From NCBI GenBank assembly GCA_025360945.1, contig JANYBE010000363.1, forward strand, positions 1-13,625: 13,625 nt of DNA, read 5' to 3'. This DNA is from Rhizobacter sp. GTDB taxonomy: Bacteria > Pseudomonadota > Gammaproteobacteria > Burkholderiales > Burkholderiaceae_C. The notes below the pieces were generated by a model that saw only the letters and a list, made by a program, of their open reading frames with translations, did no database searches and had not been told where the DNA came from. A program made the position numbers and the translations under genes. Positions within the stretch are counted from its first letter, which is position 1. Every line of letters begins with the position of its first letter. Positions 1 through 7,631 of this stretch are shown here, in pieces.

Positions 1-1162
1 TCGTGAGGAGCTTTCGCTGCGCTTCGACCTCGGCTTGGCGCGCCTCAAACAGGGCCTGCAGGGTGGCCTGATTCGAGCGGTAGGCGGCCATCGCAGCGGC
101 GGTGCGTTGCTGCGCGGGTGTGACCACGCCGCCCTGGAACCTCTCGATGCGCTCCCGCAGTCGAGAGACATCGATGGTCAACGACAGGTACTCGGCCGTT
201 GCCGCGCGAGTGGCCTCCGAGCGGTCGGCTTCGGCCTTATCGACGAGTGCCAGCTTCGAAGCGGCTTCGCGATCCTGGCGCCGGTCTCGAGCGACTTGAA
301 GCGGGATGCTCACGCCGACCGACACCATGTCCGAATAGCCGGTGCGCTGACCATACGAGACCTCCCAGGTCCAGTTCGCCTTGCGGTCGCTGGACGCCAC
401 TGCCGCCGTCTGCTTCGCGACCTCGATGTCTCCCTGCAGTGCTGCTACGCCGGGGTGGTTCGCGACGAAGGCGGCTTCCGTGGGCACCGGGAATCCGCCC
501 ACCTGCAACAGCCCCTCGAACGGCGTGCCGGTCCAACGTTGAAGGACGACGTCGGCGGTGGCCTGTTGCTGCCGCACATCCGCCGATTCGTCCTCGGCCA
601 TCCCGCGGGCGGCGGCAAGCGCGAGGACCTCATGGCTGCTCGCTGTCGATGCCGACAAGCGCGCTCGCGATGCCTCGAATTCTTCATTGACGTGGTGTTC
701 CATCAACGTCGTCAACGTGAGCGACTCGCGCGCGAAGTACGCATTGATGTAGGCCAGCGCCGTCTGCAACCGAGTGTCGGCAGCCCCAATGCGCACAGCG
801 ATCCTCTCCCTGGACACCATGGCGTCCGCCGCAGCTTGTCGAGCTGCGCGCTTGTCGGCAGAGAGCCACTCCTGACTGATACCGATGCGCTTCATCGTCA
901 TCGAGTCGCGGGTAGTGCTCAGCCGGTCGGAGCCAGTCACGGGCAGGTTGTCGACGCCGGCCCGCAGCGTGGGGTCTGGCAACTGCCCCGCGGCTCGTGC
1001 CGCTTCGGAAGCACTAGTGACGGACGCGCGGGCCGAGCGAGTGGCCTCGGAGCGCTGGACAGCCTTCTCGAGCGCTGCTTCGAGCGTGAGAGGTGCTGCC
1101 GCTACCGAGAACGGCAAAAGCGCGGCGGCCATTGCGGCCACTCGCAAAGAGAAGATTGACAT
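1..1162 (-). CDS. TolC-family outer membrane efflux protein (CusC/CzcC-like), 3' end cut by window edge
   Basis: This frame is open from an ATG at 1160-1162 to the left edge, giving 387 codons without a stop, so the gene is partial at its C-terminus. The product starts with a cleavable signal peptide (hydrophobic stretch to about residue 23, ending SVAAA) and then shows the TolC-type pattern LTLEAALEKAVQRS. Long Ala/Glu/Arg-rich amphipathic helices follow, with internal repeat spacing and a second-half beta segment (WEVSYGQRTGYSDMVSVGVSIPL). There is no lipobox Cys. A GGAG stands 5 nt before the ATG. OMF proteins of this type form the outer-membrane channel of tripartite RND metal exporters. 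Periplasmic adaptor and RND pump genes would be expected just left of the window, which is inference. The family call is strong; the copper substrate is inferred from the neighbours only. Confidence 0.9.
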   Translation of the reverse strand, partial: MSIFSLRVAAMAAALLPFSVAAAPLTLEAALEKAVQRSEATRSARASVTSASEAARAAGQLPDPTLRAGVDNLPVTGSDRLSTTRDSMTMKRIGISQEWLSADKRAARQAAADAMVSRERIAVRIGAADTRLQTALAYINAYFARESLTLTTLMEHHVNEEFEASRARLSASTASSHEVLALAAARGMAEDESADVRQQQATADVVLQRWTGTPFEGLLQVGGFPVPTEAAFVANHPGVAALQGDIEVAKQTAAVASSDRKANWTWEVSYGQRTGYSDMVSVGVSIPLQVARDRRQDREAASKLALVDKAEADRSEATRAATAEYLSLTIDVSRLRERIERFQGGVVTPAQQRTAAAMAAYRSNQATLQALFEARQAEVEAQRKLLT

Positions 1163-1238
1163 GGAGACTCCGCGAACAAACGAGGCGAGAGCTGGAGTGC
1201 GGGCAAGCCGCACCAGCGCCGGTCAGTCGACGGAGAGG

Positions 1239-1622
1239 TCAGACGCGAAGTCTGAGCGTGGAAAGAAAGAGAGGGTCCGGAGGCGGCCTGGCTTCGGGTG
1301 CAAGGGCCACCGGCAACGCTGCAACTCGTTGAGCTTCGAGCACCAGCGGCAGTGCCAGCACCTGGACGATGGCGGGCATCGTTAGCGTCGCCACCTTGAC
1401 CATCTCGAACGATTGGGCCGCACCCGCCGAGTGTTGGTGGCACAGAACCGGCTGCGCCTGGTCCATGCCTTCGCAGGGCTCGCCCGCCACCATCATCTTC
1501 GTCATTACAGCGGCACTTTCTTGGCCCGGGCAGACGTAGTTCGCCAATGCCAGCTGCGAAAACAGCAGCGACAGCGCCACGAATAGCGAGGTGATTGGGC
1601 GGTGGACTGAACGACGACGCAT
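1239..1622 (-). CDS. Small exported Cys/Met/His protein associated with copper loci
   Basis: This is a 127-residue protein. It has a positively charged start (MRRRSVHR), a hydrophobic signal segment (about 11-26) and likely cleavage after ALA, leaving a mature chain starting NYVCPG. Possible metal ligands are Cys31, Cys50, Met53, Cys61, His62 and His64 (the stretch EPCEGMDQAQPVLCHQH). The C-terminal half has a hydrophobic segment (about 79-98) and the tail ARPPPDPLFLSTLRLRV. From memory, similar small proteins sit beside RND metal-efflux genes in Burkholderiales, but I know no assigned function. The frame is open for another 47 codons upstream. I chose the ATG at 1620-1622 because the signal peptide begins there and the upstream codons read like another gene's remains. 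There is no Shine-Dalgarno, but a -10-like TACACT lies 7 nt upstream. Confidence 0.8.
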   Translation of the reverse strand: MRRRSVHRPITSLFVALSLLFSQLALANYVCPGQESAAVMTKMMVAGEPCEGMDQAQPVLCHQHSAGAAQSFEMVKVATLTMPAIVQVLALPLVLEAQRVAALPVALAPEARPPPDPLFLSTLRLRV

Positions 1623-1629
1623 TGAGGAC

Positions 1630-1635
1630 AGTGTA
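1630..1635 (-). promoter_or_regulatory. Candidate -10 box giving a leaderless transcript for the 127-residue protein gene
   Basis: On the minus strand TACACT (4 of 6 matches to TATAAT) ends 7 nt before the ATG at 1622. Transcription would therefore start at or next to the A of the start codon. No Shine-Dalgarno is present, which fits leaderless translation. The -35 region is poor (the best candidate is CTGTCA with a 19-bp spacer), so an activator may be needed. Sequence reading only. Confidence 0.35.
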
Positions 1636-1694
1636 GCCGGCGGCGATTTAGTCGTGACAGGACCGCGTGGTCTTACCGGGCAAGGCGCGGCCCG

Positions 1695-1778
1695 AACATA
1701 CGCGCCCAGATAGAGGCGGCTGAATGCGACGGCAAGCACCATCGCTGCGGTAGAAGCCACCACGGTAATGCGCCACCT
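1695..1778 (-). pseudogene. Probable remnant of a PAP2-type (or DedA-PAP2) phosphatase gene
   Basis: Immediately after the stop of the MFS gene, 28 codons in the same frame read RWRITVVASTAAMVLAVAF, then SRLYLGAYV. This resembles the last catalytic block of PAP2 phosphatases: a hydrophobic helix running into SRxYLG, which normally continues to His and Asp. After YLGAYV the frame turns into unrelated Pro/Arg-rich codons. The other two frames give only short runs to stops, with no His...Asp completion. There is no start signal. I read it as a fragment left by a rearrangement. A chance match is possible because the block is short. Confidence 0.35.
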
Positions 1779-2996
1779 TCACTCTGACCGAGGTCTAGCG
1801 GCGGGAGTCGACGCCTGGAGGTGACGCGCGCTCAGCAGGACGAGCGCGACGCCGCAAAGTGCTGCTCCCGCGTAGAAGGTTGCGGCGGAGCCAACTGTTT
1901 CCCACAACAGGCCCGCAAGGATGCTGGCAAAGAGCATGGCCAGCCCACTGACAAGATTGAAGACCCCGTACGCAGTGCCGCGAAGATCGTCAGGCGCCGT
2001 GTCGGCAACCATCGTGGCGAGCAGCCCCTGAGTCATCCCCATGTGGACGCCCCATAGGCCGATACCCACAAACAGTCCAACGAGGCCGGTCGCGCGCGCC
2101 AAGATGAGGTCCGCGGCGACAAGAACACAAAGCCCCCACCCGAGCAGGCGACCATGGCTCATCGAATCCGACAGCTTGCCGAAGGGGTAGGCGGAGGCGG
2201 AGTAGACCAAGCTCATGACAACCATCACCAATGGCACCAGTGCCGTCGGGATTCCAATTTGCTGCGACCGCAGGACAAGGAACGCTTCACTGAATCGCGC
2301 GAGCGTGAAGGCCGCACCCAGCGCGACTACCCACCAGTAGGCCGACGAAAGCCGTCTCAGGCTGTCACGTCGGATTGGGTTCGTCGGGACGTCGTCTGGA
2401 TTCGACGCGGGCTCGCGGATACCGAGGTAGAGCAAGGCGACCGCCGCAAACGCCGGGACCGTCGCAACCCAGAACACCGCCCGAAAGTCGTTGGACCACA
2501 GAAGCATCAGACCCACCGCCACCAGCGGCCCGATGAACGCACCGACCGTGTCCAACGATTGCCGTAGGCCAAATGCCGCGCCACGCATTTCTTTGGGCGT
2601 GAGGTCTGCAACCAAGGCATCCCGAGGAGCGCCCCGTATACCTTTGCCAACGCGGTCGACAAGACGAGCCGTCACGACCAATCCGAAACTCGCTGCCAAG
2701 GCGAACATCGGCTTGCTGACGGCGCCCAGTCCGTAACCCACCAATGCAATGCCCTTGCGTCGGCCGAGGTAGTCGCTCAGTGCGCCTGAGAAAACCTTGA
2801 CGAAGAGCGCCGTCGACTCCGCCAGCCCCTCGAGCAATCCGACAGCGAAGACGCTGCTCCCCAGCACCGTGACCAGGAACAGAGGCAGCAGGCTGTGAAT
2901 CATCTCCGACGAGATGTCCATCAACATGCTGACAAAGCCGAGGACCCAGACGCCTCGGGGTATCGCGCGCAGGGAGGATGGGGTCGGTCCCTTCAT
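1779..2996 (-). CDS. MFS transporter, 12-helix, NreB-like clade (substrate unknown)
   Basis: This is a 405-residue inner-membrane protein with about 12 hydrophobic segments. It carries the MFS motif A as GALSDYLGRRK (residues 71-81), which includes Asp75, and then RLVDRVGKGIRGAPRDALVADLTP (111-134). The segment MDISSEMIHSLLPLFLVTVLGSS with GLLEGLAES resembles, from memory, the group containing the nickel exporter NreB, but the His-rich C-terminus typical of NreB is absent. A metal substrate is therefore only a guess from context. The ATG at 2994-2996 was preferred; a GTG at 3032 in the same frame would add 12 residues, and neither has a clear ribosome site. A plausible promoter (3065-3093) and 165 bp separate it from copD, so it may be transcribed on its own. 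Its 3' end abuts the PAP2-like remnant. Confidence 0.85.
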   Translation of the reverse strand: MKGPTPSSLRAIPRGVWVLGFVSMLMDISSEMIHSLLPLFLVTVLGSSVFAVGLLEGLAESTALFVKVFSGALSDYLGRRKGIALVGYGLGAVSKPMFALAASFGLVVTARLVDRVGKGIRGAPRDALVADLTPKEMRGAAFGLRQSLDTVGAFIGPLVAVGLMLLWSNDFRAVFWVATVPAFAAVALLYLGIREPASNPDDVPTNPIRRDSLRRLSSAYWWVVALGAAFTLARFSEAFLVLRSQQIGIPTALVPLVMVVMSLVYSASAYPFGKLSDSMSHGRLLGWGLCVLVAADLILARATGLVGLFVGIGLWGVHMGMTQGLLATMVADTAPDDLRGTAYGVFNLVSGLAMLFASILAGLLWETVGSAATFYAGAALCGVALVLLSARHLQASTPAARPRSE

Positions 2997-3064
2997 GGGC
3001 CATTGTCGGGTGTGGCGGCGGGACGAACGCACTCGCGCTTGCGACGCATCGACTGTCGCCCCAA

Positions 3065-3093
3065 TGTATCGCGCTTCTCACTCTGACTGCCAA
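3065..3093 (-). promoter_or_regulatory. Candidate sigma70-type promoter for the MFS gene
   Basis: On the minus strand TTGGCA (3088-3093; 5 of 6 to TTGACA) is followed after 17 bp by GATACA (3065-3070; 3 of 6 to TATAAT). A 19-bp spacing would give TACATT instead. It points toward the MFS start at 2996 and lies in the 165-bp gap after copD, so it could uncouple the transporter from the cop genes. Confidence 0.35.
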
Positions 3094-3126
3094 AGAAAAC
3101 ATCGACGGCTTGCGCTCGGGCGTCCC

Positions 3127-3152
3127 GGACCCGCCCCGAACTACAGGGGTCC
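3127..3152 (-). other. GC-rich inverted repeat just past copD, possible mRNA 3'-end structure
   Basis: Ten bases after the copD stop, the minus-strand transcript can pair GGACCC with GGGTCC around a 14-nt interior that itself contains further G/C pairing options. No U-tract follows directly; TTTTCTTT appears only about 25 nt later. It could be a weak terminator or an mRNA-end stabiliser. GC-rich DNA makes chance hairpins common, so this is tentative. Confidence 0.2.
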
Positions 3153-3161
3153 CGTCACCGT

Positions 3162-4100
3162 TCACGCGTTCGGTGGCTCCGTGCCGGCAAGTACGGCCGC
3201 GGCGCCCAAGACCAGCAGGAGCACGAGCGCCTCAAAACGCAAGACGGTTTTCAGGCGCTGGCGCCACGGCCGACGCGAGGCGTCGCCGATGTCGGCGCGC
3301 AGGTCGTCGAACAGCGCAGGCAGGACTCGAAAGCGATTGAATCCTCCGAGCGCCGCGGCGACGGCCACCAGCGCGACCTTGCTGCTGAGCGCCAAGCCGT
3401 ATTCCGACGACACCAGGTCCATCAGGCCGAGTCCGGTTCTCCATACCTTGAACATGCCGGTGCCCACGACAACGACCAAGGCTACCGTGGCTGTTGAACT
3501 CAAGGAGGCGACCCACTGGGTGGCATCAAGTCGATGCGGCATTGGCGCCCCCGCTGGGGGCAGCCGAACCGCGGCCGCAAAGAGCACCATCCCGACCCAG
3601 AGCAATGCCGCGACCATATGGGCGGCGTCGATGGCGACGTCCAACGAGAGGTCCCCCTGCGAGCCAGCATGCGCGACCACGCTTCGGCTCCACACCAAAG
3701 CCGCCAGTCCAAATGCGGCGGACCAAAGGCGTGCCCGCCCGCGATGCTCTGCGCTCCAGCTGAGCCCGGCGACCACCGCCCAGGCGATCCCTCCCGCCAC
3801 CGCGGCGTGCCCAAAGTGGGTGTCGCGCAGGAGAACCCATGCTGTCGAGCCTGCTTGCAAGAGAGGCGTATCGCCCATCACCGCCGCTTGAAACCAGACC
3901 GCGCAGACGAGCCCCAGAAACGTGACCACCAGCCCGGCACGGCAAGCCAGCCTTCCCCGTGTGCGGGCAGTGTCGCTCCACGTCGAGTCGGCGTCGCAGA
4001 GCCACTCATTGGATGCCAGTGATGCAAGCGTCAAAGAGACTCCGGCGTTGATGGCCACGACGTCGGCCAGCAGCAGCTGACCGAGCAGGTCCTGCGCCAT
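3162..4100 (-). CDS. copD: Copper resistance protein CopD (inner membrane)
   Basis: This is a 312-residue polytopic membrane protein with about eight hydrophobic helices. Its C-terminal half matches the CopD domain: SVVAHAGSQGD (140-150, with His144), then DVAIDAAHMVAALLWVG (His161) and NRFRVLPAL (255-263). A final helix begins RFEALVLLLVLGAAAVLAG. CopD works with CopC to move copper across the inner membrane or to control its entry; the direction is debated. The ATG at 4098-4100 shares its A with the copC stop (TGATG), which fixes the start and implies translational coupling. The frame stays open upstream, but those codons lie inside copC and do not look like protein. Gene order copC-copD is the classic one. 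Confidence 0.93.
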   Translation of the reverse strand: MAQDLLGQLLLADVVAINAGVSLTLASLASNEWLCDADSTWSDTARTRGRLACRAGLVVTFLGLVCAVWFQAAVMGDTPLLQAGSTAWVLLRDTHFGHAAVAGGIAWAVVAGLSWSAEHRGRARLWSAAFGLAALVWSRSVVAHAGSQGDLSLDVAIDAAHMVAALLWVGMVLFAAAVRLPPAGAPMPHRLDATQWVASLSSTATVALVVVVGTGMFKVWRTGLGLMDLVSSEYGLALSSKVALVAVAAALGGFNRFRVLPALFDDLRADIGDASRRPWRQRLKTVLRFEALVLLLVLGAAAVLAGTEPPNA

Positions 4101-4459
4101 CACTTCACCGTGAACCGCACTTCGCCCTTCGTGTGGTGGCCGTCGCGGCCCATCGTGGACCACTCCACACGGTAGTCGCCCGCTTGCAGTTTGGGAACGG
4201 GCACAACCAAGGTCTTGTCGTCGCCTTCAGCGAGCGTCGGCATTCCGGCCTGGACGACCACGTCGCCAGAACCGGTGAACTTCACGCTGCTCATGGCAGC
4301 CTCGACTGGCTCGTTGTAGTGGAGCTTTACCGCCGCGGGTGCAACCGCGACGGTGGACCCGTTCTCCGGCTCGGACTTCTGCAGCTTCGCGTGCGCGAAG
4401 GCAGTGGTTGTCGCAGCAGCCGTGACGAGCAGGGCGATGGTGCATAGGGTCTTGTTCAT
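4100..4459 (-). CDS. copC: Periplasmic copper-binding protein CopC
   Basis: This is a 119-residue protein. A signal peptide ends TTTAFA at residue 22, so the mature protein begins with His23 (HAKLQKSEPENGS), the N-terminal copper ligand of CopC proteins. The beta-sandwich pattern follows, with VKLHYNEPVEAA and a C-terminal WSTMGRDGHHTKGEVRFTVK. In that tail the Asp-x-His element (D-G-H) supplies the remaining Cu(II) ligands. The Met-rich Cu(I) loop of the Pseudomonas type is not obvious, so this looks like a Cu(II)-only form. CopC delivers or buffers copper for CopD, which follows with a one-base overlap. The ATG has no convincing Shine-Dalgarno, but the signal peptide fits this start. Confidence 0.94.
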   Translation of the reverse strand: MNKTLCTIALLVTAAATTTAFAHAKLQKSEPENGSTVAVAPAAVKLHYNEPVEAAMSSVKFTGSGDVVVQAGMPTLAEGDDKTLVVPVPKLQAGDYRVEWSTMGRDGHHTKGEVRFTVK

Positions 4460-4493
4460 AGAATTCAGATGTTGGTCAGTGGAGGATTAAGAA

Positions 4494-4841
4494 CTATTTT
4501 GCCGATTCAATCGCCGTCACGGTCAGCGCGCCATTGATGTTCTCGGCAGCGAATTTCACCCTGTCGCCAGCCTTCAGGGTATCTAGCATCTTCGGGTCGG
4601 CGGCTTTGAAGACCATCGTCATGCCGGGCATGCCGAGGTTCTCGATGGGGCCGTGTTTGAGCGTGACCTTCCCTTGGTCCTTGTCGACCTTTCGAACCTC
4701 ACCCTCAGTCGAAGTTGGAGCGGCGCTCGCAGAAGCTGTGGCGGCCGGATGATGCGACGCATGGTCATTGGCATTCGATTGAGCGTGCGCCGAGGCAGTC
4801 ATAGCAAGCGCCGCGGCAGCGAGGAGATGGGCGAGTTTCAT
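4494..4841 (-). CDS. CusF-like periplasmic Cu(I)-binding protein
   Basis: This is a 115-residue protein with a signal peptide cleaved near ASAHA (20). A His-rich linker (NDHASHH, 25-31) and Ala/Ser/Thr stretch follow, then a CusF-type OB fold starting about residue 45 (GEVRKVDKDQGKVTLKHGPIENLG). The metal site reads HGPIENLGMPGMTMVF: His63, Met74 and Met76 match the His-Met-Met ligands of CusF. Met71 occupies the place of the Trp that caps copper in the E. coli protein. It would carry Cu(I) in the periplasm, probably to an efflux channel or the neighbouring oxidase (inference). AAGGA precedes the ATG, and only 12 bp separate it from the oxidase gene, so they are co-transcribed. Confidence 0.9.
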   Translation of the reverse strand: MKLAHLLAAAALAMTASAHAQSNANDHASHHPAATASASAAPTSTEGEVRKVDKDQGKVTLKHGPIENLGMPGMTMVFKAADPKMLDTLKAGDRVKFAAENINGALTVTAIESAK

Positions 4842-4853
4842 GGGGAGTTCCTT

Positions 4854-6221
4854 TCAATGGCCTTCGTGGCCGGTGGGTTTGCGGACTTGCAGGGTGTTGG
4901 CGTCGGCTCGTGGCGCGGGCGCGCGGACCGTCTCGGGCATCTCGGCCGTGTATTCGCTCGCGAGCGTTCCCGCCGGGTGTTTGTACGGCCCCGGGTCCTT
5001 GAAGTCACCGCGCCCGATGTCGTCGCGGACCTTGACCACGCTGAACATGCCACCCATGCCCACCGGCCCGAAAGGCCCGGTGCCGGTCATCATCGGCAGT
5101 GTGTTATCGGGCAACGGCATCTCCATCACGGCCATGTCGTGCATGCCTTTGTCGCCCATCACCATGTAGTCGGGCACGAGGCTCGAAATCTTCTTCGCGA
5201 CGTCCCTGTGGTCCACGCCAATCATGGTCGGGACCGAATGGCCCATCGCGTTCATCGTGTGGTGTGACTTGTGGCAGTGGATGGCCCAGTCGCCCGCGAG
5301 CGCGTCGAACTCGAAGGCGCGCATCTGGCCGACGGCGATGTCGGTCGTGACCTCCGGCCAGCGCGCACTCTTGGGCACCCAGCCGCCATCGGTGCCGGTC
5401 ACCTCGAAGTGCGGTCCGTGCATGTGGATGGGGTGGTTCGTCATCGTGAGGTTGCCCACGCGGATGCGCACGCGGTCTCCGGTGCGCGCGACGAACGGGT
5501 CGATGCCGGGGAACGCGCGGCTGTTCCACGTCCACAGGTTGAAGTCGAGCATCGTGTTCACCTTCGGCGTCGCGCTACCGGGCTCGATGTCGTAGGCGTT
5601 CAGGATGAAGCCGAAGTCGCGGTCGACCTTGAACTGCTTCGGGTCCTTCGGGTGCACGATGAACAAACCCATCATCCCCATCGCCATCTGCACCATCTCG
5701 TCGGCGTGCGGGTGGTACATGAAAGTACCTGGCCGCTGCAACACGAATTCGTACATGAACGTCTTGCCGACGCCGATGGGTGGCTGGCTCAGACCCGTGA
5801 CCCCATCCATGCCGGAAGGCAGCAGCACGCCGTGCCAGTGCACGCTGGTGACCTCGGGCAGCTTGTTGGTGACGAAGATGCGAATGCGGTCACCTTCGAC
5901 CGCTTCGATGGTCGGTCCGGGGCTCTGGCCGTTGTAGCCCCAAAGATTGGCCTTCATGCCCGGGGCGATTTCGCGCACCACGGGCTCGGCAACCAAGTGG
6001 AACTCCTTGACGTTGTCCTTCATGCGCCAAGGTAGGGACCAGCCGTTGAGCGTGACGATGGGCTGATACGGTCGACCGTTCGGCGGCGGTCGCGGCAGTT
6101 GCATGGCTGCAGACGACTGCATCACCGCCTCGGGCAGGAGGGCTGCGCCGGCGCGGCTGACGGCTGCTGCACCCAACATGGTCGCGCCTGCAGCCTTGAA
6201 GAATGTTCTGCGATTTGTCAT
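4854..6221 (-). CDS. Tat-exported multicopper oxidase with Met-rich C-terminal extension
   Basis: This is a 455-residue protein that begins with a twin-arginine signal (NRRTFFKAAG, Ala-rich segment to about 27). All four copper motifs are present: HWHG (128-131), YHPHADE (169-175), HPIHMHGPHF (263-272) and HCHKSHHTMNAM (315-326). This gives type 1 ligands His263, Cys316, His321 and Met326. Such enzymes oxidise Cu(I) to the less toxic Cu(II) in the periplasm using O2. Most multicopper oxidases stop soon after the last motif. Here about 129 residues follow, with ten Met between 353 and 392 and a GHEGH end. The spacer domain is short compared with the CopA/PcoA length of about 600. A strong AAGGAG precedes the ATG; 12-bp gaps on both sides indicate one operon with tolC and the cusF-like gene. 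Confidence 0.93.
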   Translation of the reverse strand: MTNRRTFFKAAGATMLGAAAVSRAGAALLPEAVMQSSAAMQLPRPPPNGRPYQPIVTLNGWSLPWRMKDNVKEFHLVAEPVVREIAPGMKANLWGYNGQSPGPTIEAVEGDRIRIFVTNKLPEVTSVHWHGVLLPSGMDGVTGLSQPPIGVGKTFMYEFVLQRPGTFMYHPHADEMVQMAMGMMGLFIVHPKDPKQFKVDRDFGFILNAYDIEPGSATPKVNTMLDFNLWTWNSRAFPGIDPFVARTGDRVRIRVGNLTMTNHPIHMHGPHFEVTGTDGGWVPKSARWPEVTTDIAVGQMRAFEFDALAGDWAIHCHKSHHTMNAMGHSVPTMIGVDHRDVAKKISSLVPDYMVMGDKGMHDMAVMEMPLPDNTLPMMTGTGPFGPVGMGGMFSVVKVRDDIGRGDFKDPGPYKHPAGTLASEYTAEMPETVRAPAPRADANTLQVRKPTGHEGH

Positions 6222-6233
6222 TGATTTTCTCCT

Positions 6234-7631
6234 TCAGTGGGCGGACTGCGCGGACGCTGCGGCAGTGCTCGGGCCCATGACGGGCGTCGAGCCCAGCGAA
6301 CGGCCCGTGAGCGCGGCCTGCAGGTTGGTCTCGGCCACCCAGTAGTCACGCAGTGCTTCGACCGCGCCGGTGACGCTGGATATCTGGTCCTTGGAATCCG
6401 CGAGGAGTTCGAAGACGCTGGCGAGCATTCCGTTGTAGCGAAGCATGTTCTCGTCGGAGATGCGCTTGCGCAGCGGCACCACCTCGTCGCGGAAGTGCCT
6501 GGCCAGGTCGTAGGCGGTCCTGTAGGCAGAGTACGACTCGCGCACCTCGGAGCGGGCGTTGATGGCGAGTTGCGCCGTGCGGTTCACCGACTGCATGTAC
6601 GTGGCTTCCGCCCGCGCAACACGCGCCGAGCCAAAGTCGAACAGCGGCAGCTCCAGCTCAATCTCGTAGCCGTTCTTGCGGGACTCGCCGGTGTTGCTCT
6701 GGTTCTGGTACCCCACCTGCAGTACGTTGATGAAACGAGTCGTCTTCGTGAGTCCCAATGACTTGGCAGTCGCTTCGGTCGCGCGTTTGGCCATCAGCAC
6801 GTCGAGGCGCTTGTCCATCGCAATCTGCTCGGCATCCTTGGGTTCGGCTGGTGCGGCCGGCAGTTCCGGCAGCCGTTCTGGCAGCTTGAACTCGAGCTGG
6901 TCGCCGCTGAGCGCCAGGACTCGGGTCAGGCGCTCGCGAGATGCGATGGCTTGGTGCCCGGCCCTGGCGAGTTGTGCAGTCGCGTCAGCGTAGAACGACT
7001 GCTCCCGCATCTGGGCCAGCCTGTTGAAGTTGCCTGCCGCCGCCATGCGCCTGGCCAGCTCGTTCGATGCATCCGCGGCTTCCTTGACCTGTCCGAAGTA
7101 GGCGGCGAGCTGCTGCGCGGTCACCGCCTCGAAGAACGCCTTGCGCGCCTCACCTGCTATTCCCACGGTCTCGTAGGCAGCCTGCAGCTGCGTCTGCTCG
7201 AAGCGTCGCTGTTCGACCTGCATGGCCAGCGGCATGGTGAACAAGCCCAGCACATCGAACAGCACGGCACGGTCGATTTCGACGGCGCCACCGCCGCCGA
7301 GACGGCCGAAGCTGAACGACGGGTTCGCGAGCCGACCAGCGCGTACGAGGTCGGACTCGGCGATGCCAAGCTCGGCGTAACTGGCCTGAAGGTCGCGGTT
7401 GTTCAGCAGCGCGATCTCCACCACGCTGTCGGCGCTCAGCGGTTGCTTCAGCAACTCTGCGATGCGTGCCTTGGCCGAGTCGGTTTGTTCGCCGGTGCGC
7501 TGGTACGTTGGCGTCTGCCCGACACGCTCTTTGGTCAGTTGCTCCACGGTTGTGAAGCCACCGTCCTGAGAGAACGAAGCGCATCCAGCGAGCACGAGCG
7601 ACGCCAGCGCGGTGGCGGTCAGGCGAATCAT
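6234..7631 (-). CDS. TolC-family outer membrane lipoprotein
   Basis: This is a 465-residue protein with a lipoprotein signal (lipobox LAGC, Cys17). Two OMF-type repeats follow: one starts near KARIAELLKQPLSADSVVEIALLNNRDLQASYAELGIAESDL. The second-half beta segment is KNGYEIELELPLFDFGSARVARAEATYMQSVNRTAQLA. Coiled-coil helices fill the rest. It would make a trimeric outer-membrane/periplasmic channel. Its operon partners are not an RND pump but a Met/His-rich protein (4-bp ATGA overlap upstream) and a multicopper oxidase (12 bp downstream). It therefore sits where PcoB/CopB would be in classical cop operons. GGGAGG six bases before the ATG fixes the start. Family sure; export substrate inferred. 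Confidence 0.92.
   Translation of the reverse strand: MIRLTATALASLVLAGCASFSQDGGFTTVEQLTKERVGQTPTYQRTGEQTDSAKARIAELLKQPLSADSVVEIALLNNRDLQASYAELGIAESDLVRAGRLANPSFSFGRLGGGGAVEIDRAVLFDVLGLFTMPLAMQVEQRRFEQTQLQAAYETVGIAGEARKAFFEAVTAQQLAAYFGQVKEAADASNELARRMAAAGNFNRLAQMREQSFYADATAQLARAGHQAIASRERLTRVLALSGDQLEFKLPERLPELPAAPAEPKDAEQIAMDKRLDVLMAKRATEATAKSLGLTKTTRFINVLQVGYQNQSNTGESRKNGYEIELELPLFDFGSARVARAEATYMQSVNRTAQLAINARSEVRESYSAYRTAYDLARHFRDEVVPLRKRISDENMLRYNGMLASVFELLADSKDQISSVTGAVEALRDYWVAETNLQAALTGRSLGSTPVMGPSTAAASAQSAH

Noticed and set aside
35..1159. Plus-strand open frame of 374 codons
   Set aside because: It is antisense to the TolC-family gene, which has a signal peptide, OMF pattern and ribosome site. 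The plus frame is Arg/His/Gly-rich without domains, a usual by-product of GC-rich codon use.
4101..4163. Longer N-terminus for CopD starting at 4163
   Set aside because: Those 21 codons lie inside copC in another frame and read as charged non-membrane sequence. The TGATG overlap at 4100 explains the start.
6103..6345. Plus-strand frame of 80 codons across the tolC-oxidase junction
   Set aside because: It is antisense to the oxidase signal region and the tolC end, with no start signal or family pattern.
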